Origin: Bremia lactucae
Taxonomy: Eukaryota > Oomycota > Peronosporomycetes > Peronosporales > Peronosporaceae
Reading direction: 5' to 3'
Length of the DNA: 64,000 nt
Assembly: GCF_004359215.1 (NCBI RefSeq)
Contig: NC_090615.1
Span: 5,009,743 to 5,073,742 of the forward strand
In this document: positions 23,001 through 33,781 of the stretch, piece by piece
How positions within the stretch are numbered: the first letter of the stretch is position 1
Layout: each line of letters begins with the position of its first letter
Made by a program: the position numbers and the translations under genes
The notes under the pieces: model-generated
Database searches by the model: none
Told to the model about the DNA's origin: nothing
Seen by the model: the letters and a program-made list of their open reading frames with translations, nothing else

Positions 23001-23940
23001 GGCCTGGCAAATCAGCACGAGGATCGGCACTATTGGAGTAGTGTTCGCGGCCCATTCACAGCTGCATCGATTTCCGTGGAGTGCTCCGGCAGACACGGCG
23101 ATGCACCGTCTATCGAAAGCTATAGGTCTCCAGGCCTTCACTTTCACCAAACGAGCCTTAGCGCAGCCATTGCAGCGATTCGTGGACCGACTGGAGTGCA
23201 AATCTACAAAGGACGAGTGGCAGCGAGCAGCATTACAGCAAACCCCACATCAGATCTGGGACCATGGCAATGGGTTAACACCCTTTCAGGTCTGGACGAG
23301 CTATAGACTCGCAACCGGCCAACTAAACCTTTTCTATCCTGGACGAGAGAGCAATAATTGTTGCCAGAGGACGACTCGATGCGCGGCAAGTCCAGAGACA
23401 CTGCGGCACATTTTTTGGGATTGCTATTGTGCGCAAGCCCTTTGGGACAAAGTCGTAAGCCATTGGACAGGGGAAATGGCGACACGTCAGAGAACGAGGC
23501 ACTTTATGGCAGCGTGCGCCAACCGGCGGGCTACCGCGATACCTCGATACCGGAAAGCTATTTTAGTCGACCGATTTGACGATGATGCCCCCGGAGCCGA
23601 GCTCGAATGGCAGCGGATATGGACAATCCTCACAACGGTTTGCCACACCCGATTATGGACGGACAGGAATGCAGTAGTGTTTCGCGGAGCGGATCAACAC
23701 GGTCACAACGGCACAGAGCAACAATGGGAAGCGTGTATACGACAGTTACGGGCCGTTGCGAAACGAGAACATCGAGCAGCAGCTACAGCCATTCGAGGGG
23801 CGACTTTCAATGCGTGTATTGAACTGCTTATTCGACAACCTAGAGGGTCCCCGTTATTTCAGGGGATCGGTCACGATCAGCCACCGGGTACACCGGCGCT
23901 CATATCCTGGCTCAGGACATTCCAGAGGTCTTGTACTTAG
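20038..23940 (+). pseudogene. LINE B ORF2 (endonuclease remnant, RT, zf-RVT-like domain), disabled
   Basis: The first frame (20038-21000) begins inside the C-terminal end of an AP endonuclease (FTYWERKRASRIDRFYVP...SDHQEVEL). Only about 170 bp separate it from ORF1, so most of the endonuclease is deleted. RT motifs follow in other frames: [45 protein letters not shown] and the catalytic FVDDSTLF (about 21620). Frame changes are needed near 20980, 21850 and between 22300 and 22650. The C-terminal frame 22648-23940 has the HIFWDCYCAQALW motif. It cannot make an active enzyme as sequenced. Confidence 0.85.
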
Positions 23941-23979
23941 AAACACTAAGTAAATAGACTCTCTGAACCTCTCTCTCTC

Positions 23980-23993
23980 TAATAATGGGTAAT
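23980..23993 (+). repeat. Target-site duplication of LINE B, right copy
   Basis: TAATAATGGGTAAT, directly after the CT-rich tail of LINE B and directly before the resumed 3' UTR of LINE A. Confidence 0.85.
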
Positions 23994-24545
23994 AGACAGT
24001 CATGAATCTCTCTCTCAGATATGGAATCGCGAACTCTACATAGAGTATTAATTACCTATCAATATTAAATGTGAAGGCACTTTCAACAATATCATCTCTA
24101 ATAGAGCAGCAATGGTTTCCGGCAATGTTTGACCATAATTTCGTAAATTATGAATTCGATTCTTTATCCGAGCACTTATCCTAGATTTAGATGCTTTCAA
24201 AACTGATCACTTGTTACGGCGCCCAGAAGAATTTGGACCGTAGCCTTTAAAAAAAAAACTGTTTTCGGCCTCAAAAACATCAAGTCAGCCAGTTATTCAA
24301 TTCGAGAATCACGACTTTCCAATAGCTCATCTCACTTGCATTGGACTAGAATCGTGCTCACGCGTTATCTGTTTATCGACCCATAAAATTGATGAAGAAG
24401 GTTTTGGTTATCAGTATCTGCATTTTTTTGGTCCTGTTCTCAAAAGCATTTTTTTAAAATGGCCTCAAAGAGTAAGTCATGGCTTCATTGATTAGACATT
24501 CTCAACTACTTCGACTCCCTTTTGCTTGCGAAAGCCACAATTGGA
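23994..24545. other. Intergenic region
   Basis: The first 25 bases are the rest of the LINE A 3' UTR, ending in a CTCTCTCTC tract. The remainder, about 500 bp, is AT-rich with no supported gene, and it ends at the stop codon of the convergent DDX59-like gene. Confidence 0.6.
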
Positions 24546-26402
24546 TCACGGCCCTATTCGCCTCCGTTTAGGATTTTGGTGCTTCCATTCCTTCCAGTCC
24601 AATGCTTGCGTATTGAAATCGTCCGTCATTTGCATTCGAATTCGAAATGCCCGCTTTGCTTCACTCATCACAATTTGACTCGACTGAGCTTTCTCTTTCG
24701 CATGCTTTAAAGTTATCTCTCGGTACATCTCTACAGGTACGGACGCATTCATTTGGCGCAACAAAGGTACAAGGTCCCGAAAAAGAGGGCGGTCAGTTGT
24801 ATTTAGGAGTGTCAACACACGCCCTGAGACATCATCAGCACGACCCGTACGGCCAATCAAATGAATGTAGTCGGGTATTGTCTTTGGTAAGTCATAAACG
24901 ACCACGTTTTGAACATTCAATAAATCGATACCACGACTCAGTACATTTGTGGCCACAAGAACAGGTACTTCGAACATAACAAAAGCTTCAAGCACGCTTA
25001 GTCGCTCTTGCTGCGTTTTATCTGCATGAATTGCTGCAGCAACGACTCCACAACGCTTTTTAATTGCATCGGCTAAAAGCGACGCGCCCTTTTTGGATCC
25101 TACAAATACAAGCTAAAACAACGGTCGCATATAAGATTACCATACTATGACATCTTTAGTCTCTTTAATAAAACCCACCGTCGATTCATCGTGTTTTTCT
25201 TTTAGAAATTCAAACAGCTCATTTTTCTTTGCCGGTTCTAATGCCCATCGAACTTCATAGCAGACGCTTGGATTGATTGAGTAGTGTGCCGTATTTTTAC
25301 CAATTGCTTCTTCTTTTCTCTGAATATCAATCCGATAATAATCGTGATTAGCTAATGGCTTTAAGAGCTGTTGAACCAGTACTTCAACCTCGTCGGATAC
25401 TGTCGCACTGAAAAAGAGGAATTGAACTTCTTTGTAACACAAAAGTGCTACAATTTGAGTCATCTGAGGTCGAAAACCACCGTGCAACATGAGATCAACT
25501 TCATCAATTACACATGTACGAATCGCTGGAATGATCTCTTCGCCTTCGCTATAATTTGTCACGATGTCAAGAAATCGACCTGGCGTTGCCACAATCAATT
25601 GCACTCCCGTTTGAAGTCGATAGCGTTGCGTCGGAAGTGGCAATCCACCTATCAAGAGCGCTGTCTTCATTTCTAAAATGCCGTGCATCAAAGCTTTTGC
25701 TACTGTCTCAATTTGAATCGCCAGTTCTCGAGCTGGAGCTAACACTAAAGCCAGCACCTCTTTCAATCCTTCCCGTGCGAACATTATCTGCGCAATTGCT
25801 GGTATTAAGTATGAGGCTGTCTTGCCTGTTCCGGTTGGAGCACTTACGAGTACCTGGTCAGCAACTTCGTGGTCAGCGTGATATCAATTTAATTTTAGAA
25901 ATAGAGTTTACATGATGTCCTTGAAGTACACAAGGAAGAATTTGCATCTGCACGGGCGTCGGTCTTTCAAATCCATTAACACTGAGATTTACGAGTAATG
26001 AATTAGGCAATTGTTTGTCTTGGAATTGCTGCTTAAAGTCTACAAATAAATTCGGCCATTGCGGTGGCCGTTCTGATGCGCTTTCAATTGAAATTTGAAT
26101 GCCTAATTGTAGCCGAAGCTTATCGGATTGATTAGCGGTATGTGTGTCGTGACTATGCTTCGTCTGTTGTCTTGAAATCGATTTCTCGCGGCATTCCAAA
26201 CTGCAAACGTCTTGATCCGTGGCGTCGCACACATACTCGCCGTATCGTCCACAAATCTACATTATCGCAAACTTGACGTTAATATGAGCTTTCACTATTA
26301 AAAGAATGATTTAATGTATAGCATTTTTACCACGCACACGGGCTCTCCAGGCAGAGAATGGCGTTGATCGGAGCTACACTTTACGATTGGTACAAACGCC
26401 AT
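24546..26402 (-). CDS. DDX59: DDX59-like DEAD-box RNA helicase with HIT-type zinc finger
   Basis: Predicted exons 26402-26331, 26256-25912, 25853-25146 and 25112-24546 stay in frame, 563 aa. The N-terminus carries a zf-HIT (Cys23, Cys26, Cys34, Cys42, Cys46: PVCVICGRYGEYVC...VCSLEC), the hallmark that separates DDX59 from other DEAD-box proteins. Helicase motifs follow: Q motif (ERPTPVQMQ), SAPTGTGKT, PARELA, GGLPLPTQR, TPGRFLD, DEVD in place of DEAD, SAT, then ATNVLSRGID and HLIGRTGRA in the second RecA domain. The C-terminus is basic (KRRRIGP). It is presumably an ATP-dependent RNA helicase. The three introns are 75, 58 and 33 nt. The last is unusually short, so the 25146/25112 junction is the least certain. 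Confidence 0.87.
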
Positions 26403-26503
26403 TTTTGAATATAGAAATCAGATTTACCAAGTATTGTTTCTATGCAAAAAGATTATATAAAAAGTCTTGTGATTGTTATGTTCTCTCGCACTACTTGGTC
26501 ACT

Positions 26504-26833
26504 TTACTCTAGCGCCTTCTTCGCTTCACGAGCGAGGCGACGGCATTCAAAATCCATTAAGTCGCAGTTCGACTCGGGCCAAGGATAAGGTTTCGTGCGC
26601 ATTTTGAGGTATGGGTAGGCTATTTCTTCCTCGTCGTGGTGCTCGTGGTTTAAGTGATCTCCAATAGCGTACACTGTGAACACTGCCACCAAACCAATCA
26701 TGCCCTTCGAGATGGTGGTCCATCGCTGCATCTGTTCCTTGGCCTCTTGCTCCGTAGCGCTCGACATGCCGCGGGCGCCAGCGCGGATTGACTGACTTGT
26801 GAGGCGAATCCCCTTGTTGAGTAGCGACTGCAT
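26504..26833 (-). CDS. COX6A: Cytochrome c oxidase subunit VIa
   Basis: Single-exon frame of 109 aa. A mitochondrial presequence-like start (MQSLLNKGIRLTSQSIRAGA, with Arg and Ser and no acid) is followed by one membrane helix (MIGLVAVFTVYAIGDHL). Then comes the conserved matrix/intermembrane tail KMRTKPYPWPESNCDLMDF; the RTKPYPW core is diagnostic. It is a nuclear-encoded small subunit of complex IV in the inner mitochondrial membrane. It lies upstream of the DDX59-like gene on the same strand, 100 bp away. Confidence 0.92.
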   Translation of the reverse strand: MQSLLNKGIRLTSQSIRAGARGMSSATEQEAKEQMQRWTTISKGMIGLVAVFTVYAIGDHLNHEHHDEEEIAYPYLKMRTKPYPWPESNCDLMDFECRRLAREAKKALE

Positions 26834-26972
26834 GTCATAGGATGTAACAAACGCGTTAGCTACTAAAACGCTGCTTAGCTACGTTAGTGCACTGACACGA
26901 ACCATATTAGAACTTTGCGGGACTTAAACTGAGAGCGGCTACAAAATTACAAGCAGACCACATATAGTAACC

Positions 26973-27257
26973 TCATACTTTAACGCCAATTTCATTGGTC
27001 AAATATGTTGTTGCTTTATTAGAAAAAATGATGTGCACAATAGAGCTCGATCGCAATTTCTTACTCGGCTCTTGGGTGACATGTAAAGGATAGTTACCAC
27101 AGGGTATGAGTACGCTAATTGTGCTGAAAGATTGCTGCGTGTTTAATTGTCCAAACCGTACTTGACATTTAGCGAAAATGTTAATGTTAATGATAGCCAA
27201 AAGTAATATTTGTTGTAATGGCCTAAAAAGCATTTTGGCCATGGCATCATTTCCCAT
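26973..27257 (-). CDS. Hypothetical small protein with N-terminal hydrophobic stretch (weak)
   Basis: 94-codon frame between COX6A and the lipase gene. From the second Met it begins MLFRPLQQILLLAIININIF, which could be a signal peptide, followed by about 60 residues without recognisable domain or RXLR motif. It could equally be a chance ORF in a 730-bp AT-rich spacer. I do not recognise it. Confidence 0.2.
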   Translation of the reverse strand: MGNDAMAKMLFRPLQQILLLAIININIFAKCQVRFGQLNTQQSFSTISVLIPCGNYPLHVTQEPSKKLRSSSIVHIIFSNKATTYLTNEIGVKV

Positions 27258-27561
27258 GACATTCGGGTGCGTAATACTTCAAATAAATTGGCTACCGATT
27301 TAGACGCTATATTCTAGTCGAGACTTATACTGATGGACTCAAATAAAAACAAAAATTACTCAAAATTGTTTTCTATTTACATGTCACCATTGCATAAAGG
27401 CCACTAGTCGCTACCCGTGCAAAATAAGTCTGCAAATGCATCCCTGTTTCTAGAGCTTGCTGCTTTCATTCGTCCATTCTAAAAGCTTTCATCTGATTAT
27501 GAAGACCTTGACAGCAACTAAATTTAAGCGATTACACTAATAAAATTAAGTGCTATGTAAG

Positions 27562-30500
27562 CTAGGAAGTTGTTAAAATATCAAGACACTTGGCTAATGC
27601 CATGCGATAAATATTTGTGCCATGCATCGTCGTCTTGCGCCTCGATGATATATGAAGGTGGCGCTCTATGAAACTTGGATCGACAATCAGATTTCCAGCA
27701 AGGTCCAGCGATATTTCAGTACCGACGTGCTGGTATAGTCCCCACTGGTATTAACGACAATAGAATGTAAGTATTGAAAGGAAACAAAGTAACAAACAAA
27801 TCTAAGATCCAACGCACAAATTTTGGCCACCCCGGTACGATGTCACCGTCCATGACAACTCGATAACTCGTTGGAACGCAACGATCATACGGCTGGCGAA
27901 AGCTCGGATTACCTACTCGAGGACCCCCAAAGTTGTACATGGCGACTTGAATGCTAAAATTTACAGCAAAGTCGTACGCAGCTATTACTGCAAGGGCTCC
28001 GCCCATGCTGTGCCCAGTTATATACACTGAAATGCCAGGATTTTCATCAAGAATGAGTCGAGTCACGTCCTTTAACTCATCTCGGATCGACTCGTACGCT
28101 ATCCAAAACCCTGTCAAACAATTGATATATACTCAGTTCTTATCTCGCTCCAAAATAATCTTAAACACATGGAAGCAATACCTCGATGCACCCGCGGAAG
28201 CGCCATATTAAGCAATGGAACCTTTGCAGCAACATCTTTTAATCTTTCAAGATGCGATCTACTCCAGCTCAATCCTCTAGATTTTATCCAAAGCACCTGT
28301 TGATCTGCTCGCAAATTGCTCTTCCAATTTTCTTTACTCGTGGTGCCTCGGAATGAAATGACTAAGCGGTTGTGATCTTCTCGACTCCACGCAATTACTA
28401 CGTGCGTGTCTGTCACATTGTTTCGCAGATGTGTGACAAGCTCAAAGCCGTATCGCTCAAGTGTAAGTTCGCCATATCCAGACAAAGAAGGACATCCGGG
28501 GGGATCAAAGTAAGCTTGATATGCCAATTCCAGCAGCCATTTAGCCGTTTCCACACAAAATAAATTGGAATCGGGGGTGAGGAAACCGTACGAGTCTACG
28601 CGAGGCTTTTCGTCGACGTGAAACGCTGTGGATCCTAAAATCCCCGTGCTGTCTCCCGCCAGTGGGGGCAAGTGCACAAACATGACCAAGTAAACATATA
28701 CTGACATGAAAAGAAATCGACCCAGTGATGAATGGCCAGCAAACATTGTCGCAAAAATATGCACCGAGTCTTGAATAAATGCATTGTACCCAACAAAGTA
28801 CCACGTCTGGGCCAAGAAGAATATCTGAAATACGGATTGTAAAAGCATGTAGACGAAAATCAGGAGCGTTTCAAGTACAAGAAATCGGTACGATAACTGC
28901 TTATAGCGCGTTGCCATGTATGGCATCGTCTTTAAATGCCGACCCGATCGCGTACCAGCTTTAATTATCCAACCGAGCCAGAATAAGACCAATCCTGTCC
29001 GGATGAAGCCAAGCAAAGCGTAAAATTCTTCATGGTGAAAGCGGCGAGCAAATTCTTTTGTTCCATCTTCAAAAATTGAAGGAAACATTCGCAGCATAGT
29101 CATCCATGTGTCCACAATGAAAAGCACCAATCCAAAAACAAATTTTGTCGCAAATGAGCTTGTTCGAGATAAATTATCTTTAGCATGCTGATCGACCAGA
29201 CTTAGCCAAAATACATAGAAGAAAGCTTCCGCAAATGACTGGCATAAGATCGAAAATAAATGAATCCGGGTGTCTGTAGAAGCGTACAACTCGGATATTG
29301 CGTACACTGGATTTTGCCAAAGTACGAGCCCAATGCCAAGACCAAGTAACCACTTTTGAACCGTAAGCATGTTGCTCCATGATCCATGGTGGTGATTAAA
29401 AACCATTATAAACCAGTAAGGAAAAGCCATGATAGATACGAGTAGAACCATTCCACGAACAATTACTTCTCCAATATGAATCGCTGGCTTTCTACTCAAT
29501 AGAACCACTTTTTAAAATTCTACCACAAACGAAAGCAAATACAATAAATAACCTACGTATACGCAAACTCATACACCACATCTTTGCCAAAAGCATTCGG
29601 ATACAGCCCTCGATACGTCACATTGACAAAGTATGCATTGTATCCGCTATCACCCTGCAAAGAAACAAATTAACGAAAAAATTAATCGAGCACAGAACTC
29701 TTGTGAATTCATAATGGCTATTACCATTTGGTTTAAATCTTGCGTTATTTCCATTAGTACGACTTTATCACAGGGCCCGCTTTCTTGACACTTTGCCCAA
29801 ACACTCTGATTGTAATCATCGACAATCAGATCATTCGTAGTTGGTACCTTTTCCTGGTCATAACCATACAATCTGGCGTCATACGTCAAAACAAAACCTG
29901 CTTCGTGGTACTTCTCTTTATCTTCATCCTTATAATAGCTTTCGTCTACTTCACTATCTTCCATAATGAATGGACTTTGATCCCGATTCCACACAATATT
30001 CGCAAGTGTAAGGGCCTGAATGGTGTTGCTCCTATCTTTTAAAAAGGTCATCCCAAATAATGAAGTGCTCATTATACTCTGAATATTGAGCTTAAGTGAA
30101 ATGGATCCCGTATACCGTGACACATTGGACACGTAAGCAGTCCATTGAGCAACATTTCTCTTCGTGTCCACGTGAATACAAGGCTCTTTTCTCTTATGGT
30201 CTTTGCACAGTGCACCTGACAATTCAATCTCCTAATTTAGTTCCGCCAAAGAAGAGTTAAAAGCCAGCGTCGAATGAGGTTCGAGTCCACGACTGCTACG
30301 CACCGTTTCCATATATCCTTTGCTTTGTAAAAAATACGGCAGTATCATTGCCAGCAAGAATGCTAGATATGTGATCCAAAGAACAGTCGTAGCAGCTCGC
30401 GATGATAGAGTTTCCAATCGAATTTGCGGCTTGAAAACATGTCTCGGTTGCTGGTTCTCTTCCACGTCGACGATAGCAGCATTCTTTGTTAAAAGTGAGG

Positions 30501-30690
30501 ACGTTGTAGACGCGTTGGAAAGTCGCGAACGCATCTCGTAAGAGTCACGAAAAAGCTCTGAGGAAGCATAGCCCGTGGATTGAAATAGAAGTGGGCGATA
30601 CACGCGCTCCTCCTCCGCATCGTTATCGCCCGCGTTTGCCACATTCATTTTAATTCTGAACATCGTGTGTTTCTCGTTTTTTTTGACCAA
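27562..30690 (-). CDS. GOST/TMEM181-like seven-TM protein fused to a class 3 lipase
   Basis: Six predicted exons (30690-30304, 30231-29725, 29654-29557, 29491-28182, 28110-27818, 27744-27562) join in one frame, 925 aa. The order is: cytosolic N-terminus; one helix (about 98-118, VLWITYLAFLLAMILPYF); a luminal beta-rich domain to about 330; seven hydrophobic helices (about 340-610) in the layout of Wntless/TMEM181 proteins; then a lipase_3 domain. The lipase region has LVISFRGTTSKENW, RVHRG/FWIAYESI, the nucleophile elbow GHSMGG (Ser about 802), MYNFGGPRVGN and DGDIVP (likely catalytic Asp). HVGTEI and a C-terminal MHGTNIYR offer candidate His residues. It probably hydrolyses acyl lipids at an internal membrane. 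An apparent in-frame TAG at 30234-30232 is the acceptor of a 72-nt intron. The fusion is the notable point. Confidence 0.85.
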
Positions 30691-32786
30691 TTAAAATTTT
30701 GTATACGTTCTGTTTAAAACATCACGTTGAAGTTGCCTTTTAACTTCAATTTTCCATACGGTTAATGAGAAATTGCGGCAATCTTTCTTCGGGAGACCGC
30801 ATTTGATCTAAGTTCGAGTTGCTTCGAGACACGCCGCCTCGTGACACTTAAGTCAGAATGGCACTCGTCAGTTTGACGTCCGCAGCCTCGAATATATATC
30901 GTTGACAGACTGCTGTGAAGCTGGGTCTGGAGTGAATTCGAAGCTGCTGATTTAAGATGGCGCGTTTCTATCGTGCTTGAGGCATCGATAGTTTGCTGAG
31001 TAGAATTATTACCGACTGCTGACAGCTTGCGGATTGTAAAGCTGCACATGGTGGTCACTTATGAAGTCCTTCAGCCGCTAATTTAATTCGCGAACAATGG
31101 TACACGTTGATCTGATTTGTAATATGCCCCGTCCTGCCAACATTGCCAAAAGAAAGAACCGACTAATAATGAGGCTGCAAACGACAAAGTAAAGTGTCAT
31201 AGGCAGCACGTAGCGGTTCGTCGATGCAACTTGATGGCTAGTTAAGGAGATGCTTCTTCCATAACCGCGCCTCATTCGCGTTTTGACTACCTTCTTTCAC
31301 CAGCAATGCTTTGAAATTAGATAGTAACCAGCGCCACTTACAGACCCGAAGATTTGACGGCAAGGACAATTGGACGAGATTTGGGTACCCACAACGTTTA
31401 AGAAAGAGTTTTGTGAATGAAGGAGTGAGACTGATATGGTAAAGGTCGTATCAGAGGGTTGTGGGCGTATTTTTTACAATCCAGAGAAAGTAATACAGGT
31501 GTACGACCGTGCCAGCGATGCAGCATTTGATATTTAACGGACAAAATGTCCGTGTTCGTGTCCATTTTCCAATGGGAAAAAACAAAAAACATGGAAGGTG
31601 TTGTTGACGGCATATTTATCATTGTTCACGGTGGAGGAGGCTGTTGCTTTCGTACTTGGAGCACGCCAAAAACGGTAGTAAGCTGGTTCCTACGCAAGCA
31701 GCATGCGGAGCCCTACATTTCGAGTAGTGTCAAACATTGAACAATTTCAGCGCCTCTAAGCGATTGGTTGTGAATTTTCAGGTTATCGAACGTCCAAATA
31801 GTAAGATTGCATCAGTTAAGTATGGTGTTGTTTTTTGTTCTTCGGTTATTCATGGATTGCTAATGGAAAATTCGAATCGAGACTGGATAAGCGCTACAAG
31901 TTACAAGAGTTGGCTCTCGATCTAATTTTAATTAATCGTCTTCGCTGACGCAATAACGAGTCTGTGAGCGAATTATATCTTTTGGACTAAGGAGCTTGAC
32001 TGTCATCTGGAGTGCATGATCTGCATTAAGATCGCTAGTCGTGAGATATTCCATAACATTTGCTATGCTACACATGCATTGGACAACTCAAGTTTCAATT
32101 TCTGTACAGCTATGCATTAACGTGCAGATAATAGTGCTGAACTGTAAATTGAAGACTTCAACGCTGAAAGTGAACACGATTTTTTTCGACCATTTATCGA
32201 ATCCGACGCTCAAATAAAAATTAATTTACAGCCTACTTTTTTCACAAAGATTTTTCTTAAAAAGTGAGGCGGATAAAGCTGCGGTAAGAGCACAAGGAAA
32301 TACAGTTTCTAAGAACATTCGGAGTGTGGATAACTATTGGGCTTTTGACTGGATTAGGTCTTGTTCCCTCCTGGCAAACCGCTGTGAAATGTAGCTTTGT
32401 CCATTTCGTTGTCGTCGTTTTCTTCCATAATTTCGTTAGATTTTGACAAAACAACGCTGAAGCTTTCGTGAGACGAGAAATTACGATACAGCCGGACACC
32501 AATCTCGAGTTATGGAACGGCTACATTGAGGAATAATTGTGTCCAGAATAAATGAAGAATCAGAAAAACAGCAGGATTCTATTTTTTCCGCCAAAAAAAA
32601 ATGATTGAAAAAGCTTTTGCTCGATAAATTTCAATGGACTCAAATGGTTTAAGCTAAGGTTGGAAGCTTAATTTGGAAATGTCAGCTAAACAAGGCTGTC
32701 TCTACAGAAGGTTCTTATCTTTTTCGCTCCAGCGATGTTTTTCCTTCGATAAGATCGTAGCTGAACAGCCAAATTTTAACGGCAAC
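30691..32786. other. Intergenic region, about 2.1 kb
   Basis: Upstream of the lipase gene. A 65-codon minus-strand frame at 31078-31275 has one strong hydrophobic segment (MTLYFVVCSLIISRFFLLAML), and another frame follows at 30762-31058. Together they might be exons of an unrecognised membrane protein, but no family match or certain splice junction supports this. The rest is AT-rich without coding signals that I can see. Confidence 0.4.
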
Positions 32787-33029
32787 TGTAACGGGGCACC
32801 TTTCCGCTTGTACAGCTCAGTACAAGCTACTGACAGTATAGGCAAAGTGCCTCCGGACACGGGTGATCTGTTACGTTACTACTCAAATATTACCAAATGT
32901 GGTAATATTTCACAATATTACCAAATGTGGTAATATTTCACTATATTACCTATAAAGATAATATTCCCTATTACTCTATATTATTACTCTTACATGTAGT
33001 AATAATTATGTAACGGGCTACCCGTTACA
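32787..33029 (-). repeat. Short Gypsy-related LTR (243 bp), probable 3' LTR on the minus strand
   Basis: It starts TGTAACGGGGCAC and ends CTACCCGTTACA. Its first 90 bp share the GCTTGTAC...GTACAAGC inverted pair and GTGCCTC block with the LTR at 36-485 in the same orientation. On the minus strand it is immediately preceded by GAGTGGGGGGCGAT, a purine-rich stretch like a polypurine tract. This suggests that it is a 3' LTR and that the element lies to its right. Confidence 0.65.
32885..32939. repeat. Tandem pair of palindromes inside the LTR
   Basis: AATATTACCAAATGTGGTAA plus TATT occurs twice, about 28 bp apart. Each unit is itself a palindrome (AATATTACC/GGTAATATT around AAATGT). Such units could form hairpins or bind a dimeric factor. 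Confidence 0.85.
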
Positions 33030-33274
33030 ATCGCCCCCCACTCGCTAAAAGTCATATGTGCTGGGCACATGCGTGAATATTACGCTTGCCTTGATGAGTG
33101 TAAAGGCTGGGCACAGCGCGCATAAAGTTGTCAGCCACAGCGGGGAAGCGGTTTGACCGTCTTCTCTCCCGTGCGCCAACCGTTACTTTAGTGAACTTTA
33201 TTATATTACAGAGAGTACTATTAAGTCTCTTTGCGAATTGTTGGTCTGTAAAAGACTCACAACTGTTTCATCGC

Positions 33275-33775
33275 ATGGTTAACAAGCCCATGCGGTGCGC
33301 CTCGAAGGTGATCAATCCAGCAGCTGCTCGACTACGTGAAGCTGCTTACGAAATAAAATCAGCAGACGCTCAGGCGTCTGCTGCGGGAAAAAACTCGCCT
33401 GCTACAACAATTGCAGGTGCATTTTATGAGTCGAACATCCTATCCGACCCGAGACTATATGTAAAAGCCACCGAATCATCCGGGGCCGATGCAGCCAAAC
33501 CAGCGGGTCCTGGCACGTCGAAGAAGGAGTTATTTGATAAAATGCTCGGTTTGTCCGACTCGTATGATGAGAAGTCATCCTCTACTGACTCCGACTACAG
33601 CGAGAATGCTGGTGATATTGTGCAACAGCAGGAACAGAGTGATTATATAGATCACTTCGAAATGAGTGCTATCTTGCCTGCTAACATCAGTCAAGAGGAA
33701 AGGGCCCGCAATACGTTGCGTGATGCTCCTCAGAAAAAGCCTTGGTTGCCCACGAAGAGCAACTTGACTCGTTGA
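33275..33775 (+). CDS. Unrecognised ORF in an LTR element, N-terminal part
   Basis: The frame runs from the LTR side to a TGA at 33773-33775. The Met at 33275 (MVNKPMRCASKVINPAAARL) is the most natural start; the frame is open further upstream to 33128. The protein is acidic and Ser/Ala-rich, with a TSKKELFDKMLGLSDSYDEK segment and an SSSTDSDYSEN run. It has no zinc knuckle or known domain. The next long ORF (33782-34858) is in the same frame, separated only by the TGA and two codons. It may be one gene with a nonsense codon, a readthrough site, or two genes. It seems to run antisense to the adjoining LTR. Confidence 0.5.
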   Translation: MVNKPMRCASKVINPAAARLREAAYEIKSADAQASAAGKNSPATTIAGAFYESNILSDPRLYVKATESSGADAAKPAGPGTSKKELFDKMLGLSDSYDEKSSSTDSDYSENAGDIVQQQEQSDYIDHFEMSAILPANISQEERARNTLRDAPQKKPWLPTKSNLTR

Positions 33776-33781
33776 TCGGGA

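Larger units (their letters stand above)
18453..23979 (+). mobile_element. Non-LTR retrotransposon (LINE B), about 5.5 kb, inserted into LINE A
   Basis: The element carries ORF1 (zinc-knuckle gag-like) and a broken ORF2 (residual endonuclease, RT and C-terminal zinc-finger-like domain). It ends in a CTCTCTCTCTC tail and is flanked by the 14-bp duplication TAATAATGGGTAAT. After the right-hand duplication the sequence continues with the 3' UTR of LINE A. This shows a nested insertion by target-primed reverse transcription. The layout (CCHC ORF1, AP endonuclease, RT, zf-RVT-like end) resembles L1/Tx1-type LINEs of plants and protists; clade assignment is tentative. Confidence 0.88.

Noticed and set aside
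30232..30234. In-frame TAG that would break the lipase gene
   Set aside because: It is the 3' end of a 72-nt intron with donor GTGCGT and a pyrimidine-rich stretch. Removing it restores METEIELSG in frame.
30270..30300. Possible tRNA (GGTTCGAGTCC T-loop-like motif)
   Set aside because: The flanking bases do not form a T stem, D arm or acceptor stem, and it falls in an intron of the lipase gene.
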